Shown here in pieces: positions 50,498 through 58,627 of a DNA stretch of 64,000 nucleotides. Source of the DNA: CBDBON01 sp965208395. Lineage in GTDB: Bacteria; Chloroflexota; Dehalococcoidia; Lucifugimonadales; CBDBON01. Where the stretch lies: NCBI GenBank assembly GCA_965208395.1, contig CBDBON010000002.1:186001-250000 (forward strand). The letters are read 5' to 3'. Under the pieces are notes generated by a model, which had not been told where the DNA came from, made no database searches, and saw only the letters and a program-made list of their open reading frames with translations. Every line of letters begins with the position of its first letter. Position 1 is the stretch's first letter. The position numbers were made by a program, and so were the translations under genes.

Positions 50498-52300
50498 TTA
50501 CAGCGGGTTATCTGAGAAGTATTGAGCAGGCTTCCAGATGTCCAGGACCTTATCGACAAGGCGATTGCCTCTCTCTTCGATTGCTTCTTCGTTCCAGTCT
50601 CCCGGAATGTTGAGCAAGTCCCTGTTGAGCAAGAGCGTACTGTGGTTCCTCAGAGTGCCCCGTTTCTCGTCCCATGGCCCGTTGGAAAGGCTACTGTTGA
50701 GCCTGTCCGTCGTCAGGGTCAGGTTGCCCAGCGAGTGTATCCTGTCTTCCCTGCGCTCTCCCGCTTCCGGGGGGGCAGAAGAGGGCAGGGGCCAGTTAGC
50801 CTGCCACTCGCGAGGCATTACGTGTTCTATGGTCAGGTTTCTTGTCGAGCCAAGGGATTCTGCCATACTCTCCATCCTCATACGCCGCTCGATCTCAACA
50901 AGTATCATTTTCCGCCTCCGCACAGTGCCTCCCAGCCTGTCATCCACGAGGCTTGATCGCAGGATTCTATCGTTGGGCCACATCAGACTGCCCTGCGTGT
51001 GCGAACTCAAGAATTCAACCATGGGTTCGTCGTAATGGTGGGGAGTGGCTTGCTCCATGCGGTCCAACATGCTAATGAGAAAGGAGGTCAGCCCCTGCGT
51101 TATTCGACCATACAGGAGACGCCGGACCAAGTAGCTTTCGAGAATTTCAATGCACCGCCTGTACCTGTGTTCGGGGATACGAGTAGCCTTCAGATAAAGA
51201 ATCAGCGGCATGATGGCTACCGTATTCAGGTCTCCAAGGAGACGGTCGAGTACTTCACTCACACGGGGGTCCTGATCTCTGAACCCCGGTGTCAGTGCGT
51301 CCCTGTACACCGTTCCCGCGCTGCGAATCTTGGCCGCAGTGTGTTCGATGGGTGTTCCCGGGACCCTGCCGAGATAGACACGAAACTCGGAGGCGACCCG
51401 GTTGGGCGCTACATTCTGAAAAGTGGTCGCCATCATCCAGTGGTTCAGCAGACGGTCTAGCTGTATCCTGTCCAACCGGCCCTCAGATGAAGATTCACGC
51501 CACCATTCATCCTCGAACATTCCCCACAGTCGTTCGGCGGCATCCGCCTCGTCAACCACCCCGGCTTCGTACATGACCGTGTTCTTGACCAGGTCCGACT
51601 GCTTCAGCTCCTCTCCCCTGGCGTTCAGGGTCTCGAAGATGATGTGAGGCTCTTCGTCGTCTTCCAGGTCAATGACGGCGATCAGAAGGGACTCTCGCAA
51701 TGCCTCCTCCAATGCGTCTGAACGCTGTACTCTTTCTTCAGGGGAGTCTGCTTCAGCCAGCCATTCCTCCACCTTGCCCTTGAAATACCTGAAAGACTGG
51801 GTGATGGGTCTGAGGTTTCCGCGGTCGTCGAGAACGGTTACACGGATCGCCTGCTGGAAGTCCGACTGGTCGTTTGTATTGGACTGTCGGATCTTCGTCT
51901 CGTTGTTTGGGTCCCCTCCAAAGTGGTCCTCGCTGTTTTGGGTAAGCGCCCGTAACCGATTGAAGCGAGATTCATCGTCCAGTTGCCTGAATACCAACTG
52001 CGTCGCCTTGATGAGAAGCTGTAGCGTGGTAAGCCTCTGCTGTCCGTCCACCACCAGCCTCTTGGTCACTTCACCAGTATTGCTTTCGCGATGCTGGAGG
52101 ACTATCGCCCCCATGAAATGGGGCTTCACTCGTTGCTGGCCGTCAGAGTCCAGATGCCGTTCGGCCAGATTGCGAACGTCCTCCCACAATGGAAACCACT
52201 GGTCCCCTTCTCTCCATGCGTATGGTCGCTGAAACTGCGGAATCTGATACGAGACCTGATCTCCAAACAAGGTCTGAAGTTTAAGAATTGAGGCTTCCAT
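50498..52300 (-). CDS. GmrSD-type DUF262/DUF1524 restriction protein
   Basis: 600 residues. The DUF262 (GmrS, NTP-hydrolysing) motifs are QRPYAW (24-29), DGQQRLTTL (85-93) and FETLNARGEELKQSDLVKN. The C-terminal DUF1524 (GmrD) HNH nuclease includes IEHVMPREW (H493) and LGNLTLTTDRLNSSLSN. Fused GmrSD proteins are modification-dependent type IV restriction enzymes that cut glucosylated or otherwise modified phage DNA. The gene is less GC-rich than its surroundings and stands in an island with an IS21 element, signs of transfer. Single gene, no adjacent methylase. Confidence 0.88.
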   Translation of the reverse strand: MEASILKLQTLFGDQVSYQIPQFQRPYAWREGDQWFPLWEDVRNLAERHLDSDGQQRVKPHFMGAIVLQHRESNTGEVTKRLVVDGQQRLTTLQLLIKATQLVFRQLDDESRFNRLRALTQNSEDHFGGDPNNETKIRQSNTNDQSDFQQAIRVTVLDDRGNLRPITQSFRYFKGKVEEWLAEADSPEERVQRSDALEEALRESLLIAVIDLEDDEEPHIIFETLNARGEELKQSDLVKNTVMYEAGVVDEADAAERLWGMFEDEWWRESSSEGRLDRIQLDRLLNHWMMATTFQNVAPNRVASEFRVYLGRVPGTPIEHTAAKIRSAGTVYRDALTPGFRDQDPRVSEVLDRLLGDLNTVAIMPLILYLKATRIPEHRYRRCIEILESYLVRRLLYGRITQGLTSFLISMLDRMEQATPHHYDEPMVEFLSSHTQGSLMWPNDRILRSSLVDDRLGGTVRRRKMILVEIERRMRMESMAESLGSTRNLTIEHVMPREWQANWPLPSSAPPEAGERREDRIHSLGNLTLTTDRLNSSLSNGPWDEKRGTLRNHSTLLLNRDLLNIPGDWNEEAIEERGNRLVDKVLDIWKPAQYFSDNPL

Positions 52301-52467
52301 GTAGTTTCCTTCCTAGGTGTACTCAATCTGACAAGCTACAGTCCTATCCCCTTCATCTTTATCGATGTCAATGCTAAGTTAGATTTGACCCTTTTCCGCT
52401 AAGTTAGAACTGACCCACCTTGTCGTTAAGTCGCCTCCTTTCTGGCAAGCAAGAGTGCCTGTTGGAT

Positions 52468-53271
52468 TTAGACGTCGCCGGAGCTAGCGGCTTCAGGCGA
52501 TGTCGATAGCAGTTGATGGGAGGCGAAGAGTCCGGCCTGCCTCTTGCCTTTAAGCCGGTAGCTCTCGCCTCGGATGTTGAGGACGTGGCTGTGGTGCAGC
52601 AGCCGGTCCAGGATGGCCGAGGCGATGACGGTATCGCCCAGAAGCTCACCCCACTCGGCGAAGCCCTTGTTGGAGGTGAGGATGATGCTGCCCCGCTCAT
52701 AGCGAGCCGACACCAGGGTGAAGAAGGCGGTGGAGGCGTCCCGGTCGTAAGGCCAGATGCCGAACTCGTCCACGATGAGTAGCTTGGGCGACAGGTAGAC
52801 CCGCATGCGCCGTTGGAGGTTGTTCTCCACCCTGGCCTTCCTCAGGTCCTCCATCAGGTCGTAGGCTCGGACGAAGTAGGCCCCCTGGCTCTTCTCGATG
52901 GCCTTGAGCGCTAGGGCCACCGCCAGATGGGTCTTGCCCACACCTGGCGGTCCCAGGAGCAGCAGGTTGGTGGCTTCAGCGACGAAGGACAGGCCGGCCA
53001 GTTCCCGCACCTGTCGCTCGTCGATGGAGGGCTGGAACGAGAAGTCGAACTGCTCCAAGGTCCGGTGGAAGGGGAGGTGAGCCAGCTTCGTCCTGGTGGA
53101 CATGTACCGCTCCTTCCGGGCGGCCACTTCCACGCCGAGTAGCTCTGCCAGCATCTCGGGGTAGGTCAGTTTCTTGGTGGCCGCAGCGTCCAGGGAGTTG
53201 TCCAGGGCTTCGACGGCCTGCTTGAGGCCCAGCGTCTCCAGGTGCTGGCGAGCCTGTTCCAGCGCGATCAT
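52468..53271 (-). CDS. istB: IS21 family helper ATPase IstB (copy 2)
   Basis: 267 residues, the same protein as copy 1. Walker A GPPGVGKTH at 107-115, Walker B LLIVDEF at 164-170. ATGA overlap with istA is preserved. Confidence 0.95.
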   Translation of the reverse strand: MIALEQARQHLETLGLKQAVEALDNSLDAAATKKLTYPEMLAELLGVEVAARKERYMSTRTKLAHLPFHRTLEQFDFSFQPSIDERQVRELAGLSFVAEATNLLLLGPPGVGKTHLAVALALKAIEKSQGAYFVRAYDLMEDLRKARVENNLQRRMRVYLSPKLLIVDEFGIWPYDRDASTAFFTLVSARYERGSIILTSNKGFAEWGELLGDTVIASAILDRLLHHSHVLNIRGESYRLKGKRQAGLFASHQLLSTSPEAASSGDV

Positions 53272-54503
53272 CGCCCACCTCCCACCGCTGCCAACTCGTA
53301 CACCTCCAGGGAGCGGCGCTCCACTTGGCCCACAGGGATCTGCACCGCCACGGCTTCCTTACGAGGACGATCATCGCCGCCGGGCAGTCCGTCCCACTGG
53401 CCCGGCAGTGTGAGGCGCTGACCGGTCCGCTGGGCTTGGGGATGCACCGCCAGCCGCACGTCGCCCGACCAGACCTCCACCGTACCGGCCCGCACACCCA
53501 CCTGGACCGTCGAACCCGCCCAGCTCCAGGGCACGCCGTAGCGAGACCTCTCCCAGTGGACGTAGCCGTCCCTGGCCACCTTCCGCTCCTCCCGCATGTA
53601 GGGCGCAAGGCCCGAACGCGGCGGCAGGCTGCCCAGGTGGGCGAGCTCCTCAGCCAGCATCTCTCGGGGGACCCGGTGCGTCGTCCCATGGACTCGCCGA
53701 TTGGCCACCGCATCGCACCACTCCAGGGCCTGGCGGTTCATGTCTGCGTCGTCGGTGAAGCGGACACCGGGCCACAGGTTGCCCCGGACGTACTTCACGC
53801 CGCTCTCCACCTTGCCCTTCGTCTGCGCTCGGTAGGGTCGGCACAGACGGAGGTCGAAGCCCATTCGCAGTGAGAAGTCCAGCATCCGGCTGTTCCACTC
53901 CGGCCTGCCCTCCCTGTCACGCCCCAGGACCACCACCTTGGCGTTGTCGTACAGGCAGCGGCGGGGAACACCACCGAAGTACTCGAAGGCGTTCAGATGG
54001 CACCTGATGAAGGTCGCCACGTCGGCGCGCCGGACGAACTCCACGTAGATGGTCCGAGACCAGCTCAGCACCATCACGAAGGCCCAGACCCGGTGCTTGC
54101 GCCCGTCCTCTCCGACATAGGCGAAGCTGCCCCAGTCCACCTGTGCCTGCTCGCCTGGCGCCGTCTCGAACCGCACCGTCGCACGGGGCTGACGCGGCCG
54201 ACGCCGAGGCCGCACGTAGTTGGTCAGCGTCGGATAGCTGCCGTCGTAGCCCAACTCCCGGATCTCCCGCAGCAGCACCACGCAGTTGTCCACTCCCGCC
54301 GACAGCCGACCATCTATGTGACCCTTGTATGGGTCCAGCTTCGACCCCTGCTTCTCTCGCCGCTTGGCCTTGGGCACCTCGTCGGAGCGCACGTACTTGC
54401 GCACGGTGTTCCGGGAAATCCCCAACTCCCTCGATATCCCTCGGATCGAGCTTCCATCGCCCTTCAACTCGTATAACTCTCTCACTAACCCACCTCCTAT
54501 CAT
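53268..54503 (-). CDS. istA: IS21 family transposase IstA (copy 2)
   Basis: 411 residues, the same protein as copy 1, with HTH and D123/D186/E233 intact. Both copies appear functional. Confidence 0.95.
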   Translation of the reverse strand: MIGGGLVRELYELKGDGSSIRGISRELGISRNTVRKYVRSDEVPKAKRREKQGSKLDPYKGHIDGRLSAGVDNCVVLLREIRELGYDGSYPTLTNYVRPRRRPRQPRATVRFETAPGEQAQVDWGSFAYVGEDGRKHRVWAFVMVLSWSRTIYVEFVRRADVATFIRCHLNAFEYFGGVPRRCLYDNAKVVVLGRDREGRPEWNSRMLDFSLRMGFDLRLCRPYRAQTKGKVESGVKYVRGNLWPGVRFTDDADMNRQALEWCDAVANRRVHGTTHRVPREMLAEELAHLGSLPPRSGLAPYMREERKVARDGYVHWERSRYGVPWSWAGSTVQVGVRAGTVEVWSGDVRLAVHPQAQRTGQRLTLPGQWDGLPGGDDRPRKEAVAVQIPVGQVERRSLEVYELAAVGGGR

Positions 54504-54795
54504 TTGACTTGCTGCACCTCCTAATCGGTTTCCCGACGAAGATGCGTCCGCTATCGGGGTGGGTCAATTCCAAATTAGCGCTACTGGGTCAGTTTAGAGT
54601 TAGCACTAACATCGACAGCGTATTTCCCGCCGACCATCCCCCACTACTTCGCCATCCGTATTCACAACAACGGCTCCAAGAGCACCGGACTGGGTTTGCA
54701 GCGGAGTCTATCATGCGCGTCCCCGCTAGAGTGGGGTGCAATTGCAAGGTTGTGCCTTTCCCCCATGTCCGCAAATCCGTTCTGCTAGCCAGGGT

Positions 54796-54812
54796 AATTA
54801 TGCACGCCCCTC
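54796..54812. repeat. 17-base flank sequence, right arm
   Basis: AATTATGCACGCCCCTC, inverted relative to 50064-50080 with one mismatch. Confidence 0.4.
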
Positions 54813-54848
54813 ACAGGGAGGCCCTGCTGTTCAGAGTTGGGGGCAACA

Positions 54849-54887
54849 GGCCCGTTCATGGTTCGACAGGCTCACCACGAACGGGCC
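54849..54887. repeat. GGCCCGTTC palindrome
   Basis: Arms GGCCCGTTCATGGT and ACCACGAACGGGCC pair over 14 bases with one mismatch around TCGACAGGCTC. It is a copy of a repeat with GGCTCACCACGAAC known from many bacterial genomes, likely extragenic. Confidence 0.65.
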
Positions 54888-54935
54888 TCGAGAGGGCTCT
54901 CCTGAGCTTGCCGAAGGGATGGAAGCTCCCACCCC

Positions 54936-54964
54936 TTGACAAGCCGAACAATCGTGCGTATAAT
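54936..54964 (+). promoter_or_regulatory. Perfect sigma-70 consensus promoter without a nearby gene
   Basis: TTGACA (54936-54941) and TATAAT (54959-54964) with exactly 17 bases between. The first gene downstream on this strand starts 458 bases away. The first transcribed bases include a small AGCCG/CGGCT hairpin (near 54974-54987). Confidence 0.65.
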
Positions 54965-55022
54965 TGCATTCATCAGCCGTCACCGGCTCTTGTCATCGGC
55001 AGAGGAAGTCCGAAGCAGCCGC

Positions 55023-55074
55023 CCCAGCTACGAATGCAACACTTTGCAACAAAATGCAACACAATATATATAGC
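55023..55074 (+). promoter_or_regulatory. Phased-repeat promoter-like module 1
   Basis: TGCAAC occurs at 55035, 55045 and 55055, exactly 10 bases apart, separated by ACTT and AAAA, then an AATATATATAG tail. TTGCAA and TATATA within it are 17 bases apart. It shares CCAGCTAC and the layout with module 2. Confidence 0.55.
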
Positions 55075-55178
55075 CCAGCCGTCTCCTCTACCCTTCGTCC
55101 GCTGGGGGAAGATTGAGCCTGTCCTGAGCTTGGCCCCTCCTGGGCTTGCCGAAGGGCCGAAGGGACGGGGGACCTCCC

Positions 55179-55233
55179 CCAGCTACAAAATGTCCCACTT
55201 TGTCCCAAAATGACGCACATAATATATATAGGG
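55179..55233 (+). promoter_or_regulatory. Phased-repeat promoter-like module 2
   Basis: TGTCCC at 55191 and 55201 and TGACGC at 55211 keep the same 10-base spacing and ACTT/AAAA linkers as module 1, with the variable middle bases changed; ends in AATATATATAG. TTGTCC and TATATA are 17 bases apart. Confidence 0.55.
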
Positions 55234-55321
55234 CCCCAACCTGGACCGCGCCGGACCGCCTCCCGCCTCTTCCCCCGTCCGCGGGGGGAAGATTGAGATG
55301 GGGGCTCCAGACCCTCGGAGG

Positions 55322-55362
55322 GTTACACTTTTGGTGCACTTTGTTACACATAAATATATGAG
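55322..55362 (+). promoter_or_regulatory. Phased-repeat promoter-like module 3
   Basis: GTTACAC at 55322 and 55343 (21 bases, two helical turns apart) with GGTGCAC between, then AAATATATGAG. Same general layout as modules 1 and 2, with different core bases; about 60 bases before the RraA-family start. Confidence 0.45.
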
Positions 55363-55422
55363 AGGCGCCTGACCGGATGGTGTAGGGTGTGGGACAAGAC
55401 TGCACACCAGGAGAGAGAGAAC

Positions 55423-56133
55423 ATGAGCCAGCAGGACGTATCGGACGAGACGATCGAACGCTTCAGGCAGCTTCCCGTGGCGACCATCTACGGCGGGGTG
55501 CGGGCGCTCGGACACGAGCCCTGCTTCATGGAGGGCGTGCGGTCGTTCACGCCGGGGCACAAGCTCGTCGCGCGAGCGAGAACCCTCCGCTTCCTTCCGC
55601 CGCGGGCGGACATCGCGAAGGAGACGCGGCGGGGCGAGGATTCGCCCGAGTACCGCGCGATGGCCTCGTGCGGGCCGAACGACGCACTCGTGTGCGACGC
55701 GATGGGCAGGCGCTACTCGGCGGTGGGCGGCGACGTGAAGCTGCTGCAGCTGAAGATGGTGGGAGCCGCCGGCGTCGTCACCGACGGCGGGATACGGGAC
55801 CTCGACATCGTCCGGGACTACGGGCTGCAGGTGTTCGCCGCGGACCGGACTCCGACTGGCGGCGGGCCGTATATCGAGGCCTTCGATGAGAATGTGACGA
55901 TCCACTGCGGAGGAGTGGCCGTCCAGCCCGGGGACCTGGTGGCGGGCGACGACGACGGGGTGGTTGTCGTGCCCGGGGTGGTGGCCTCGGAGGTGCTGGA
56001 GTGGGCCGAGGAGCACGAGCGGCTGGAGGAGTTCGTCAAGGGTCTGATCGAGGCGGAGGGCGTCGCCCCCGGGAAGTACTATCCGCCGACGGAGGAAACG
56101 CTCCGCCGGTTCAGGGAGTCGGCCAGCGGATGA
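55423..56133 (+). CDS. RraA family protein
   Basis: 236 residues from the ATG in MSQQDVSDETIERF (AGGAGAGA upstream). The RraA/HMG-aldolase-like signature is GGDVKLLQLKMVGAAGVVTDGGIRDLDIVRDYGLQVFA, with the catalytic Asp/Arg (DGGIRDLD), and GDLVAGDDDGVVVVPG. Members bind RNase E, or in soil and marine bacteria act as 4-hydroxy-4-methyl-2-oxoglutarate aldolases or similar; the latter is more likely here since RNase E control would need other partners. Substrate not predictable. Confidence 0.82.
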   Translation: MSQQDVSDETIERFRQLPVATIYGGVRALGHEPCFMEGVRSFTPGHKLVARARTLRFLPPRADIAKETRRGEDSPEYRAMASCGPNDALVCDAMGRRYSAVGGDVKLLQLKMVGAAGVVTDGGIRDLDIVRDYGLQVFAADRTPTGGGPYIEAFDENVTIHCGGVAVQPGDLVAGDDDGVVVVPGVVASEVLEWAEEHERLEEFVKGLIEAEGVAPGKYYPPTEETLRRFRESASG

Positions 56134-56139
56134 AATCCC

Positions 56140-56172
56140 CCTCTTCCCCCGCGGACGGGGGAAGATTGAGGT
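56140..56172. repeat. Hairpin repeat between convergent genes
   Basis: CTTCCCCC...GGGGGAAG arms with a GCGGAC-type loop and GATTGAGGTG tail, between the convergent RraA and ABC permease stops; may terminate both. Confidence 0.5.
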
Positions 56173-56180
56173 GCGGGCTC

Positions 56181-57263
56181 CTACTCCCAGCGGAAGAGGC
56201 GGGCGGCCAGCGCGAAGCTGATCAGGAGCCAGACGGCGAGGCCGAGGAGGTTCCCGCCCTGCGAGGTGAGCGCGGCGCCTTCGGTGGAGATGTTCCGCAG
56301 ACCGTCGGCGAGGTAGGTGAGCGGCAGGTAGTCGGTTACCGTCCTCAGAGCGTCTGGCAGGAAGTCTCGGGTGAAGAAGATGCCGGACAGGAACATCATC
56401 GGCATCGCGATCACGTTGGCCAGCGGGGCCGCGACGTTCTCGTTCTTCGCCCAGCCCGCTATGCCGAATCCCATGGTGAGGAAGACGGCGCCGCCGACCA
56501 CGGCGACTGCCAGTATCGCGGCCATGTTCCCCACGACCTCAGCGTTGAAGAAGAGGACCGCGACGCCGATTAGCAGCAGCGTCTGGATCGCGGAGACGAT
56601 CAGGCGAGTGACGACCTCCGCGAAGAGGACGTTCGCCGGGCGCACCGGCGTGGCGAAGAGACGGCGGAGTATCCCCAGCCGCTTAGCCTGGACGAAGCCG
56701 AAAGCGACGCTGAACAGCCCCATCTGCATGATCGACATGGCCACGATGCCCGGCAGCAGGTAGTCGATGTAGCTGAAGTCCCGGTCGGTTATCGGCTCGG
56801 TGTCGAGGGTGAATAGGGGCGTTATCTCCATCACCTGGAAGGTGGCCGCGTTCATCATCTCCTGGATGACCGTGTGGGCGACCTCGACCTCGCGGGTCCG
56901 GGCCTCGTTGTAGAGGGTCCGGAGCTCGAAGGGAGGTGGAGTGACGCCAAACCCGGCGGGTATGATCAGCACGACGTGCCGATCGCCGTCGAGGAGCGCT
57001 TGGCGCTGTGCATCGAGGGAGCCGTCGGTGAAGACGTCGAGCACCTCCGCATCGTCCAGGCCCTCGACGAGCTGCCCTGACGCCTGGTTGCCGGCGAGGT
57101 CGACGACCCCGACCTCCACGCTGCCGTAGGAGCCGAAGTTGATGACGCCGAATATGGCCATGATGATGATCGGCATCAGGAGGCTCCAGAAGACGGCGGC
57201 GCGGTCGCGGAACCACATCTTGATGGTGGCTATGGTCAGGACCCAGACGGGACTCGTCTTCAA
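56181..57263 (-). CDS. ABC-2 type transporter permease
   Basis: 360 residues. First span IIIMAIFGVINF after a WFRDRAAVFWSLLMP juxtamembrane stretch, a large extracytoplasmic domain (about 45-190), then five spans with FGFVQAKRLGILRRLFATPVRPANVLFAEVV typical of the ABC2_membrane_3/YhgE-like drug or lipid exporters. Partner of the ATPase encoded seven bases upstream. Confidence 0.85.
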   Translation of the reverse strand: MKTSPVWVLTIATIKMWFRDRAAVFWSLLMPIIIMAIFGVINFGSYGSVEVGVVDLAGNQASGQLVEGLDDAEVLDVFTDGSLDAQRQALLDGDRHVVLIIPAGFGVTPPPFELRTLYNEARTREVEVAHTVIQEMMNAATFQVMEITPLFTLDTEPITDRDFSYIDYLLPGIVAMSIMQMGLFSVAFGFVQAKRLGILRRLFATPVRPANVLFAEVVTRLIVSAIQTLLLIGVAVLFFNAEVVGNMAAILAVAVVGGAVFLTMGFGIAGWAKNENVAAPLANVIAMPMMFLSGIFFTRDFLPDALRTVTDYLPLTYLADGLRNISTEGAALTSQGGNLLGLAVWLLISFALAARLFRWE

Positions 57264-57270
57264 AGTGCGG

Positions 57271-58041
57271 CTACTCCTCCCGGAGGGCGCGGCCGGTGAG
57301 GTCCAGGAAGACGTCCTCGAGCGTCGCCTGCCTCTCCGTGCGCTCCTTCCGGAACCCCTTCGCCAACAGCCCGTCGATAAGGGCGTCCGGGTGTTCGAGG
57401 GCGATGATGCGCCCGTTGTCCATGATCGCCACCCGGTCGCACAGCACCTCCGCCTCCTCCATGTAGTGGGTGGTCAGCAGGATGGTGGTGCCGTCCTGCT
57501 TGAACCCCCGGATCAGCTCCCACATGTGGCGGCGCGACTGCGGGTCGAGGCCGGTCGTCGGCTCGTCCAGGAAGAGGGCGAGCGGGCTGTTGACGAGGGC
57601 GGCGGCGATGGAGAAGCGCTGCCGCTGTCCGCCGGACAGCTTCTCGAAGTAGGAGCCCTTCTTGTCCTCCAGCTCGACCCTCCTGAGCAGATCGATGGGG
57701 TCGACGGCGCAGTGGTAGAGGCTGGCCAGGACGTCGAGTATCTCGGTCAGCTTCAGGTTGGCGAAGAAGTGGGACGCCTGCAACTGGACGCCGATCACTG
57801 CCTTGACCCCGCGCGGGTCTTCGCCCACGTCGATGCCGTTGACCGCGGCGCGTCCGCTGTCGGGGGCCCGCATCCCCTCGAGGATCTCTACCGTAGTGGT
57901 CTTGCCGGCCCCGTTGGGTCCCAGGATGCCGAACACCTCTCCGCGGCGTACCGAGAAGGAGACGCCGTCCACGGCCTTCAGGTCGCCGTAGCTCTTGCGC
58001 AGATCGTCCACTTCGATGATGTGAGAGTTGGATGAAGACAT
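57271..58041 (-). CDS. ABC transporter ATP-binding protein
   Basis: 256 residues from the ATG in MSSSNSHIIEVDDL; longer frames extend into untranslated sequence. Walker A GPNGAGKT (41-48), signature LSGGQRQRFSIAAALVN, Walker B LALFLDEPTTGLDPQSRR, switch His in LTTHYMEEAE. Exporter class; operon with the permease. Confidence 0.9.
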   Translation of the reverse strand: MSSSNSHIIEVDDLRKSYGDLKAVDGVSFSVRRGEVFGILGPNGAGKTTTVEILEGMRAPDSGRAAVNGIDVGEDPRGVKAVIGVQLQASHFFANLKLTEILDVLASLYHCAVDPIDLLRRVELEDKKGSYFEKLSGGQRQRFSIAAALVNSPLALFLDEPTTGLDPQSRRHMWELIRGFKQDGTTILLTTHYMEEAEVLCDRVAIMDNGRIIALEHPDALIDGLLAKGFRKERTERQATLEDVFLDLTGRALREE

Positions 58042-58153
58042 GACCGTACGCCTGCTCCCGATTGTAGCAGCAGCCGCCCCGGCGTCGAAAGGGACTTGAC
58101 CTGGCGGACGCACAGGAGCATAGAATGGCGAATCGGTTAGAGACGCGGACGAG

Positions 58154-58627
58154 ATGAGAGGCATGCAGTACGTCAGATTCATAGCGGCTTTCGTGGTGTA
58201 CACGGTGATCGACGTTGGATGGAACCTTTCGCCGATCGCGCAGGGTATGTACGAGAGACTCTACGAGGCGAGCGGCAATGACGCGATGTTCGACCGTTTC
58301 GGGAAGGAGCCGGAGACGTGGGGCGGAGGCGAGATCCTCGCCCTGCTCGCGTTCCTCCTGTTGATCGCGTTCGCCAACAGCCGCCTGGCGATCGAGCCGG
58401 CGGTCAAAGCGAACAACATTCGCATAGCGATTCAGCACAGCTTCGTCCTGGGCTGCGCCGCCTACGCCACGTACATCGTGCCGATCTTCCTCATGATCTC
58501 CACCTGGCCGTCCGTCCTCGTACCGGTGGATATCATCATCGGAGGGCTCCTGAGCCTGATAACGTCCACGGTCGTCACTTACGCGACTCTTCGTTGGAGC
58601 GGGTCGAGGGTGGGGGGATCCGAGTAG
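58154..58627 (+). CDS. DUF2177-like membrane protein
   Basis: 157 residues with four hydrophobic spans. YTVIDVGWNLSPIAQGMYERLY, GCAAYATYIVPIFLMISTWPSVLVPVDIIIGG match the DUF2177 layout (an early D..W motif, a glycine-alanine-tyrosine span and WP...DI). Function of the family is unknown. It is one base from the following SDR and probably co-translated. Confidence 0.7.
   Translation: MRGMQYVRFIAAFVVYTVIDVGWNLSPIAQGMYERLYEASGNDAMFDRFGKEPETWGGGEILALLAFLLLIAFANSRLAIEPAVKANNIRIAIQHSFVLGCAAYATYIVPIFLMISTWPSVLVPVDIIIGGLLSLITSTVVTYATLRWSGSRVGGSE

Larger units (their letters stand above)
52366..54611 (-). mobile_element. IS21-family insertion sequence, copy 2
   Basis: No difference was seen from copy 1 (7124-9369), shifted by 45,242 bases. 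The flanks show a perfect 4-bp TCGA target duplication (52362-52365 and 54612-54615), which fixes the element ends. It lies directly upstream of the GmrSD gene's start in the same orientation. Confidence 0.95.
54612..55422 (+). other. Gene-free 811-bp region with promoter-like and repeat content
   Basis: No convincing gene. It holds, in order: sequence related to the island flank (54796-54812), a 14-bp-arm hairpin (54849-54887), a perfect consensus promoter (54936-54964), three AT-rich promoter-like modules (55023-55074, 55179-55233, 55322-55362), degenerate hairpin repeats (about 55090-55165) and a CTTCCCCC/GGGGGGAAG hairpin (about 55266-55290) before the RraA gene. Confidence 0.7.

Noticed and set aside
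7124..54611. The two IS21 copies as ends of one composite transposon
   Set aside because: Each copy has its own 4-bp target duplication at both of its ends; a composite transposon would show the duplication only at the outer ends.
54143..55213. A 356-codon plus-strand frame running through the IS end into the repeat region
   Set aside because: It is antisense to istA for its first half and then reads repeats and AT-rich modules; no start signal and no family resemblance.
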